DNA of 64,000 nt, from assembly GCA_016712275.1 (NCBI GenBank), contig JADJRI010000001.1, forward strand, positions 1 through 64,000. Reading direction: 5' to 3'. Below the pieces are notes generated by a model. It saw only the letters and a program-made list of their open reading frames with translations. It had not been told where the DNA came from and ran no database searches. The position numbers were made by a program, and so were the translations under genes. This DNA comes from Planctomycetota bacterium. Its GTDB lineage: Bacteria > Planctomycetota > Phycisphaerae > UBA1845 > UTPLA1. Of the stretch, positions 57,308 to 64,000 are shown piece after piece (the first letter of the stretch is position 1; each line of letters opens with the position of its first letter).

Positions 57308-58192
57308 TCAGCGCTCGCGGTAATACGCAGTGAACAAATCTTCCAAGTCCGGCGCACCGATCATCACATCCACCACGCCGACCTCCAACAGCCACTTCAG
57401 CAACGGCTCCACATCGCCGCGCCAGGTGGCCGTCGCCAGGGTGCTGTTCAGCGTGAGATTGTCCAGACCGGTTGGCGCCGAATTGGTTTTCAGTTCCGTG
57501 CCGCGTTTGAGCCGGATCTCTACACGGCGAAGGGCCCGCGATTTCAGCGCATCGATCGTGGTGTCCTCGATCAGTTTCCCGGCGCGGATAATCGCCACCC
57601 GATCGCACAGCGCCTCCACTTCGGCCAGGGTGTGGCTTGAAAACAACACCGTGCGCCCATCCCCCACCACGGCCCTCAGTTCATCGTAGAGGGTCTGCTG
57701 CACCAGCGGATCGAGCGCGGTCGTCGGCTCGTCGAGAATGAGCAGTTCGGGTTTGTGCATCATCGCCTGCATAAGGCCGAGCTTTTGCTTCATGCCGCGG
57801 GAATACTCACGGATCTTTCGTTCGAGATTGAGATCGAATCGCTCGCGAAGCCGGCCGATCTCCGAGGTCGCGCCGCCGCCGCGCATGTCGTTGCAAAAGT
57901 CGAGAAACGCCGCGCCGGTCAGGTGCTGCGGAAAGCGAACGTCGCCGGGGAGATAGCCGACGCGGGCGCAGACCTTCGTCGAATCCTTCCACGCATCCAG
58001 CCCCAACACATTGGCCCGTCCATCCGAAGCTCGTAGCAATCCCACGAGAATACGCAGCGTCGTCGTCTTCCCCGCCCCATTCGGCCCAAGAAAGCCAAAA
58101 ATGGTCCCATACGGCACGCACAGCGAAAGATCGTCCAAAGCCCGATGCGAGCCATAGCGTTTCGTAAGTTTGTCAATTTCGACGACGTTCAT
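57308..58192 (-). CDS. ABC transporter ATP-binding protein
   Basis: 294 residues from ATG 58192. Walker A GPNGAGKTTTLRIL, Q-region VGYLPGDVRFPQHL, signature YSRGMKQKLGL, Walker B LLILDEPTTALDP and H-loop FSSHTLAEVEAL are all present, in the CcmA/NatA-like subfamily that partners ABC-2 permeases. A C-terminal extension (LTLNSTLATATWRGDVEPLL) is typical of that group. Intact; first gene of a three-gene minus-strand operon. Confidence 0.92.
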   Translation of the reverse strand: MNVVEIDKLTKRYGSHRALDDLSLCVPYGTIFGFLGPNGAGKTTTLRILVGLLRASDGRANVLGLDAWKDSTKVCARVGYLPGDVRFPQHLTGAAFLDFCNDMRGGGATSEIGRLRERFDLNLERKIREYSRGMKQKLGLMQAMMHKPELLILDEPTTALDPLVQQTLYDELRAVVGDGRTVLFSSHTLAEVEALCDRVAIIRAGKLIEDTTIDALKSRALRRVEIRLKRGTELKTNSAPTGLDNLTLNSTLATATWRGDVEPLLKWLLEVGVVDVMIGAPDLEDLFTAYYRER

Positions 58193-58554
58193 AATTGAGT
58201 CACGAGTTCCAGTAGCGAGTATTGAGTTCAAGTCCCTTTTTTTGCACGCTTGCGTGCCTTATCACGCGACCCGGATCCAGTTTACCCGCCGTCGCCTTTG
58301 GGCGGTTGTCGATCCGGGGCCTGTTCAAAAAGACCCGGCATTCGACCTTGTAAAAACTCTTCGCAAGTAATCCCAATCTTGCGTTTTCGTGCGAAGTGAA
58401 TGCCGGCCTTGTCATTACAGGCCCCGGTCCGTGCCGGACCGGCTCGCGATACGTTGCTTCGCCCTCGATCGCAAACGCGAGACTGTAGCACGCCACCCGC
58501 CTTGGCCGCTACACTGCCAAGTGCATGATATGAAAAATGAAAAGGGGCCAACAC
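58193..58554. other. intergenic between divergent ABC operon and amidohydrolase
   Basis: No convincing gene. GCACGC-TT-GCGTGC near 58244 is a short hairpin with its T-run on the wrong side for a terminator. A 98-residue minus-strand frame (58200-58496) lacks coding character. Good ribosome sequence AAAAGGGGCC lies before the amidohydrolase start. Confidence 0.4.
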
Positions 58555-60572
58555 ATGAAGCCATTCATTCAAGGTCTTTTCCTGGTCATTCTCCTTCCGA
58601 TGCTCGCCTGCTCGCAAAACAAGCAAGGCGATCTCCAATCCGCTCAAACCAACGAGAATGACCTGCTGGTCATCAATGCCAAAATTTGGACGGCCGATCC
58701 TGATGAAACGAAGTTTGACCGCGGCGTACTTTCCACCGGCGCCCCGATTCGTGACCCCATCGACGCCATGGTCATTCGCAAAGGTCGATTCATCTACGTC
58801 GGCGACGAACGAATGGCTCGCAAGGTCGCCGAAAAAAACGCACGAATCCTCGACGCCCGCGGCCGCCGCATCCTCCCCGGCCTCATCGACTCGCACATCC
58901 ACCTCATCGACGGCGGCCTCCAACTCTCTCGCGTCAACCTGCGCGACGTCCCCGACCGCGCCGCTTTCATCGCCACCATCAAAAAACGCGCCGAACAAAC
59001 CAAAGCCGGCCAGTGGATACAAGGCGGCCGATGGTCCACCGAAAGCTGGCCCGACCCCACCCAGCCCCGCAAGGAATGGATCGACGCCGTCACACCAAAC
59101 AACCCTGTCCTACTCTCCCGCATGGACGGCCACGGAGCCTTGGCAAACAGCATAGCCTTGGCAAAAGCAGGCATCGACAAAAATGGCCCGGCCGATCCAC
59201 CCGGCGGTCAGATCGAACGTGACCCTACTACCAAAGAACCCACCGGCATTTTGAAGGACGCTGCCATCGAACTCGTCGCGAAACTCATCCCAAAGCCAAC
59301 CGACGACGAACTCGACGCAGGTCTAAGCGCCGCAATGAAACACGCGAATCAGCACGGCATCACATGTGTTCACACGATGTCGGAGTGTAGGCATCTTGCC
59401 TCGTTCGAGCGTGCCCGAAAAAGGGGAAATCTAACAGTTCGGATACGTCTTTACATTAGCGAGAATGACTGGTTGCCATTCATTGACGAGGCAAGGAAGC
59501 ACGAAAACAATGATTGGGTCAGCATTGCAGGATTCAAGGCATATGCAGATGGATCGCTTGGTTCACGTACGGCGCTTATGCATCAGCCGTACGCGGACAA
59601 TCCTCCTGATAACGCCAATTGGCGGGGTCTTTCGAGATTGGATCGACAAACCGAGGCAATATTGGCTAAAGGCATGACGAGGGCCTTGCTATGTGACTTT
59701 GCCCCCGCAATACACTGCATTGGAGATGCTGCGACAGAGGAAGTGTTGTGGATGATGCTTACCTGCGCCGATGTTTCCCTACATACATGTAGGTATCCAT
59801 ATCCAAGACTAAGCGAGACATACGATACAACGGAAGAGTGGCTCAAGTCATTGGCACGGCGACCTCGAATAGAACACGCTCAACATCTTTCACCTACCGA
59901 AATCCCTCGCTTCGCCCAGCTCGGCGTCGTCGCCTCCATGCAGCCCCTCCACAAAGCCGACGACGCTACGCCGAAAAAGCCATCGGCCCCGAGCGATGCA
60001 AAACCAGCTACGCCTTCCGCTCGCTCCTCGACGCCGGCGCGCCTCGTCGCCTTCGGCAGCGACTGGCCCGTCGTCTCGCTCGACCCCTTCCTCGGCGTCC
60101 GCGCGCCGTCACCGGCCTCTCGCTCGACAATAAGCTTTTCGTCCCCGAGCAGAACATCACTGTCGAAGAAGCCCTTACCTGCTACACGCGTAACGCCGCC
60201 CGCGCCGCCGGCGACCAGGATTCGCTCGGCATGATCCGCGCAGGCTACCTCGCCGATTTCGTCATCCTCGCCGACGATCCCTTTACAATAGATCCCAAAA
60301 ATCTCGGCGAGTTCCGCGGAGATACCTACGTCGCCGGCAAGCTCGTTGCATCGACATCCACAAATCCACCCGCGTCAGTGAAGCATGCCTCCGCTTATCC
60401 CCCAAGTGCTGAACCCGATCGAACGTCCCATGCCTGCCATTGCTGCAACCGTTCGTCTCCCGCTCGTTCATCAAAGCAAAAAATGGGTGGCATGGGCAAC
60501 CGCTCGCGGGGTCTCGACCTGCATTGTAAATCCGATCATCGCGAATCTGTCGAACACAGAGCACAGGAATAA
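58555..60572 (+). CDS. YtcJ-like amidohydrolase lipoprotein (frameshifted near the end)
   Basis: About 600 residues. The start at 58555 follows AAAAGGGG and gives a lipoprotein signal (GLFLVILLPMLAC). Amidohydrolase-3 layout: NAKIWTADPDE, LPGLIDSHIHLIDGGLQLSR, SRMDGHGALANS, GFKAYADGSLGSRTALM, RRPRIEHAQHL and FGSDWPVVSLDPFLGV, then LGMIRAGYLADFVILADDPF. Family members act on acylated amines or are of unknown substrate. Breaks near 59965, 60040 and 60105 shuffle the frame; one alternative frame reads KAIGPERCKTSYAFRSLLDA. The final stop is uncertain, since the last 60 residues look non-coding. Confidence 0.8.
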
Positions 60573-60732
60573 GGTTGCCCGTGCGAGCGCGGAACAACGC
60601 TTTGAATGGAAAAACACAGAATTCGTCAATGAAACGCAAAGATTGCGCCCTCTACAGCCCGTGCACGCCCCAGCACGGGCACGCAAAAAAGGCGCCCACC
60701 CCTGCCTCCAGAAACAGACGGATGCCACCATA

Positions 60733-61751
60733 ATGACACAGGATTTCCTAATAGAAGCACTTCTCGCCGCCTCGAAGCAGGACCTTGAAACACTTTCAGA
60801 GGAACTCCGCAACAACCTCGCCACCGACGAAAAACAAAAACTCTTGATCGCACTGCTCACCCTCCTCTATCGAGCGTGGCGCGACCCCGTCGACCAAACC
60901 CAACGCTTCAACACCGCCCAAGCCATGGGCCTGCACGTCCTACCCGTCCATTTCTACAGCCCCATCCCCAACACCGCGAAACTCCCAGCCGAACTCTGGC
61001 ACCCGCGCGAAACCCCCGGCATTGACTGGCGCGAATCAAGTCAGCTCGACCTCGTCGCCAAACTCGCCAACTGGTCAAACGAAATCGCTGATCTGCTAGC
61101 CGCAGAAAAAACCGACGCAGACCCCCGCCGCTTCCGTTTCGACAACGACACCTTCGCCCTCACCGACGCCGCACTCCTCTACGCCTTGCTCCGCGAATTC
61201 AAACCTGCCCGAATGATCGAAGTCGGCTGCGGCTGGTCCTCCCTTATCGCCGCCGAAGCGTGCGGCAAGCAGGCAACCGAACTGGTTCACATCGAGCCAT
61301 TTCCCCCGCCTTGCTCGCCGACCATCCGCTGCTGTCACAAAACCGCTTCATCGCCAAACCCGTGCAGGAAATCGAACTCTCGCTATTCGAATCGCTTCGC
61401 GAAAACGACGTCCTCTTCATCGACACCACCCACGTCAGCAAAATCGGCAGCGACGTGAACCACCTCTATTTCAACGTCCTGCCGCGCCTCGCCCCCGGCG
61501 TAATGATCCACATTCACGATATTTTCCTGCCGGGTGAATACCCCAGGGACTGGATCAAAAACAATCGATATTTCTGGAACGAGCAATACCTCGTCCACGC
61601 CTTGCTCTTGTTCACCTCCCAATTCGAAATTCTGCTTGCAAACACATTTCTCCGCGAACGCCATCCCGGTGAATTTGCCCGCGCCTTCCCCGCACTCCCG
61701 CGCCAAAACGGCGGCAGCCTCTGGCTTCGCGTTCGCGCCAACGGCGGATAA
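60733..61751 (+). CDS. class I SAM-dependent methyltransferase (frameshifted)
   Basis: About 339 residues from ATG 60733. An N-terminal helical part (FLIEALLAASKQDLETLSEE) and LHVLPVHFYSPIPN precede the SAM-binding motif MIEVGCGWSSLIAAEA; later VLFIDTTHVSKIGSDVNHLY, VLPRLAPGVMIHIHDIFLPG resembles the methyltransferase-24 group acting on sugars or small molecules. An indel near 61300 separates the two pieces. Substrate unknown; no biosynthetic cluster surrounds it. Confidence 0.82.
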
Positions 61752-61884
61752 CCATCGCAACGTCCGCAAAGGAACCTTCATCTGGAGATGGCGCGAAAAA
61801 CTGCCGAAATCGGATATTAGATTTTTCCCTAGTGTCGTACGCGCAATTTCGTAGGTGCGTCTAGAATTGAAGGGGCCGATTTCC

Positions 61885-62910
61885 ATGCAGCTCAATCCCG
61901 CGTTAAACAAGAAAACCTTCGGATCACCCATAAAAACCATCTCAGATGGCTGGTTCGAACTCCTCCTCATCACCGTGGTGCTCGCGGCCACCGTCGCGGC
62001 GCACCGGCTGCTTAACGCGACAAACGTGATCTCGCATTTCTTCTACCTGCCCGTGATCATCGCGGCGCATTATTTCGGTCGCGGCCTGGCCTGCGCCATT
62101 GCGCTTCTCAGCGTGTTGTGTGTCGGCGCGTTCATGTTCATCTCGCCGAAACACTACATGACGTCGATCGACACGCCGATGATGCTGCTCTTCACCACCA
62201 TCGCCTGGGCCGCATTTTTCGGACTCAACGCCCTGCTCATGGGCACGCTATCGAATCAGCGGGCCAAGGCCATCTCGGAATTGAAGGAAGCCCACATCGG
62301 CATCATCGAGATTCTCTCGAAGTATCTCAACGCCGCCGACCAGTACACCAAGTCGCATTCGATGCGCGTCGCCGAACTGGCCGAATCGATCGCCGAGGAG
62401 ATGCATCTGCCGCAGACGACCATCGAGAACATTCGCGTCGGCGCACTCCTGCACGACATCGGCAAGGTTGAGATTTCCACCCGGCTCATCCAAAAGGCGG
62501 CCGCGCTCGAAAGCGAGGAGCGCGCCGAAGTCGATACCCACACGGTGCGCGGGGCCGACCTTGTCGGTTCGCTCGGCACGATTCTCGAAGGGGCCGTGCC
62601 GATCATTCGACACCATCACGACCACTGGGCCGAGGAATCGAAAAAGGAAGGCTCGCACGGCGATGCCATTCCCGTCGGCGCCCGCGTAGTGGCCGTCGCC
62701 GATGCGTATGACGCCATCGTAACCGACCGCCCCTACCGCCGCGGCCGCACGCCGCAGGAAGCCCTCGCGATCATCCGCGAATCGGCCGGCAAGCAGTTCG
62801 ACCCAGCGGTGGTCAAAGCCTTTGACCGCGTGATCTCACGTCGGTCAGACGAGCCGGAAGTGGCCCGCAACGTGACGCAGCCGATGTCGCTCGCGGGGAT
62901 TGGGGCATAA
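61885..62910 (+). CDS. membrane HD-domain protein, HD-GYP-like with degenerate GYP
   Basis: 341 residues from ATG 61885, with AAGGGG 9 bases upstream. Four membrane spans of the KdpD/DUF4118 type (LLLITVVLAATVAAH to FTTIAWAAFFGLNALLM) precede an HD domain: ALLHDIGKVEIS (H190, D191), RHHHDHWAEE (243-248) and VADAYDAIVTDRPYRRG. This is the HD-GYP framework for cyclic di-GMP hydrolysis, but the usual HHE-x2-DG-x-GYP is replaced by a Glu/Ser/Lys/Gly loop (EESKKEGSHGDAIP), so specificity or activity may differ. Terminator follows. Intact. Confidence 0.85.
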   Translation: MQLNPALNKKTFGSPIKTISDGWFELLLITVVLAATVAAHRLLNATNVISHFFYLPVIIAAHYFGRGLACAIALLSVLCVGAFMFISPKHYMTSIDTPMMLLFTTIAWAAFFGLNALLMGTLSNQRAKAISELKEAHIGIIEILSKYLNAADQYTKSHSMRVAELAESIAEEMHLPQTTIENIRVGALLHDIGKVEISTRLIQKAAALESEERAEVDTHTVRGADLVGSLGTILEGAVPIIRHHHDHWAEESKKEGSHGDAIPVGARVVAVADAYDAIVTDRPYRRGRTPQEALAIIRESAGKQFDPAVVKAFDRVISRRSDEPEVARNVTQPMSLAGIGA

Positions 62911-62952
62911 TCCCGGCGGGCTGTCGGGACATTACAATTCACTCTCACGAGA

Positions 62953-62980
62953 GCCGGGTCGGAAGACCCGGCACTTTTTT
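62953..62980 (+). terminator. Rho-independent terminator
   Basis: GCCGGGTC-GGAA-GACCCGGC followed by AC and six Ts, 42 bases after the HD-protein stop. Confidence 0.92.
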
Positions 62981-63048
62981 GATTAATCGAAGCACACCTT
63001 TATTGTGGAATACTTGCTAACGGCGATTCCCGTATATGATTGCACCCC

Positions 63049-64000
63049 ATGCACAAGCGGCCTGCCGTTTTTGGATTGCGAAAATTCGTCCTCTGCACGA
63101 TTTCATTTCTGCCGATTCAAATGGCCGGTTGCGATACTTCCGCTGATCGACGCGACTTTCGTGGGTTTGCCTTGCCCTTCAATCTTTCGTCTGAGAGCTT
63201 GGCGACTTTTCCGGACCAAAGTGAACTTGACGAACCCCTCTTCGACGACATCCCCGGCGCCGCCGGCCATCACGCCGCCACCATCGCCGCCTTTCCCGAC
63301 GGCGAACTGATCGCCGCGTGGTACTCGTATCGCGGGCCGGAGGAATTGGACGGAGCGGCGATTTACACGTCGCGCCGCCGGCCGGATGCATCCGCATGGT
63401 CGCAACCCAGGCTTGAAATCGCCCGCGGCGACCCGGTGGGCAACCCGGTTCTCTTTGCCGAGGGGGAGGACCTTTTGCTCTTTTTCGCGGTCGCCCCCTT
63501 CGGCTGGAGCAGCGCCCACATCGAGATGCAGCGGTCATCAGACCGGGGCATGACATGGAGCAGCCCCATTCGCCTGCCCGGACCGATTGGATCGAACGTG
63601 CGGTTTCCACCCATTCGATTGCATGACGGCCGGCTACTGCTTCCTGCCTATGACGATCTATTTCACCGCACGATGTTTCTCACCTCAAACGATGGCGAAT
63701 CGTGGGAGCTGATGCCGATCGTATCGTCCGGCGAAAACGGAAAACCCATTCAGCCGAGCGTCGTCGAACTCGCGGGCGGCCGATTGCTTGCCGTCATGCG
63801 AAACACGGCGAAGGGTTGGCTCTGGGTGATGGCTTCGGATGACATGGCCCTGTCATGGTCGCCCCCGGCCGACAGCGGATTTCCGAACCCCGGCAGCGCC
63901 GCGGCGCTGCACCGTCTCGCCAGCGGTCACCTTGTTCTGGTTTACAACGACAGCCCGCGCGAACGCCGCCCGTTGACGGTGGCGCTGTCGACCGATGAGG
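63049..64000 (+). CDS. sialidase/BNR-repeat lipoprotein (partial, runs off the window)
   Basis: From ATG 63049 an uninterrupted frame reaches the window edge (317 residues). A lipoprotein-type signal ends LPIQMAGC. The body is a six-bladed sialidase propeller: AATIAAFPDGELIAAWYSYR, then Asp-boxes SSDRGMTW, TSNDGESW and the degenerate ASDDMALSW, with an RFPPIRL stretch in the place of the family's RIP motif. Such planctomycete proteins are often of unknown glycan specificity. C-terminus missing. Confidence 0.85.
   Translation, partial: MHKRPAVFGLRKFVLCTISFLPIQMAGCDTSADRRDFRGFALPFNLSSESLATFPDQSELDEPLFDDIPGAAGHHAATIAAFPDGELIAAWYSYRGPEELDGAAIYTSRRRPDASAWSQPRLEIARGDPVGNPVLFAEGEDLLLFFAVAPFGWSSAHIEMQRSSDRGMTWSSPIRLPGPIGSNVRFPPIRLHDGRLLLPAYDDLFHRTMFLTSNDGESWELMPIVSSGENGKPIQPSVVELAGGRLLAVMRNTAKGWLWVMASDDMALSWSPPADSGFPNPGSAAALHRLASGHLVLVYNDSPRERRPLTVALSTDE

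Noticed and set aside
58200..58496. 98-residue minus-strand ORF between the ABC operon and the amidohydrolase
   Set aside because: No ribosome site, no recognisable motif and irregular codon use; treated as intergenic.

Overview
The window is GC-rich bacterial chromosome, most likely from a planctomycete and probably from the Phycisphaerae side of the phylum (inference). Evidence: two PEP-CTERM surface proteins; secreted beta-helix proteins carrying runs of the aspartate-rich 'DCNGNGIPDECD' type and a dockerin-like C-terminus; a DUF1571 lipoprotein; a small C-x2-CGYNLTG zinc-ribbon protein; a zinc-ribbon Ser/Thr kinase; and an archaeal/eukaryotic-type glycyl-tRNA synthetase. No phage, transposase, CRISPR array or rRNA was seen.

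Layout. 1-10.9 kb: DUF1844 protein, a deaminase-like amidohydrolase behind a dihydropyrimidinase, then the housekeeping pair dxr-rseP, a DUF1571 lipoprotein with a helical lipoprotein, and a queuosine-salvage gene divergent from a Fur-family regulator. 11-18.7 kb: a TPR lipoprotein bracketed by a 27-bp palindrome, then a surface-protein cluster in which a divergent pair (beta-helix gene leftward, PEP-CTERM gene rightward) occurs twice in tandem. 18.9-23.3 kb: a Type IIG-like restriction-modification gene, a DUF5677 gene and a duplicated gene tail, with dispersed palindromes. 24-33 kb: EEP hydrolase, a DUF433/DUF5615 toxin-antitoxin pair, glyS, a thrombospondin-type-3-like repeat protein, an SGNH hydrolase and a dockerin protein. 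33-47 kb: MscK-like channel, tRNA-Val, phosphohexomutase, Ser/Thr kinase, M28 peptidase, PilZ protein, Rieske oxygenase and two CNNM/CorC proteins. 47-64 kb: small membrane and zinc-ribbon proteins, purH, a PQQ-propeller protein with a long acidic tail, an MreC-like coiled-coil protein upstream of mreB, a three-gene ABC operon, a YtcJ-like amidohydrolase, a methyltransferase, an HD-domain membrane protein and the start of a sialidase-like lipoprotein that runs off the right end.

About thirty reading frames are broken by single-base indels, in housekeeping genes (rseP, glyS, purH) as well as accessory ones. Several lie in homopolymers, and two pairs compensate each other (phosphohexomutase, PQQ protein). 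The simplest reading is an unpolished assembly with indel errors, so the affected loci are annotated as single genes with a frameshift noted, not as pseudogenes. Coordinates of such genes span all their pieces.

The most unusual biology is the tandemly duplicated beta-helix/PEP-CTERM pair, the mosaic restriction-modification locus with its duplicated 96-nt gene end around a DUF5677 gene, and the palindromic repeats that sit inside coding sequence as proline-rich linkers.
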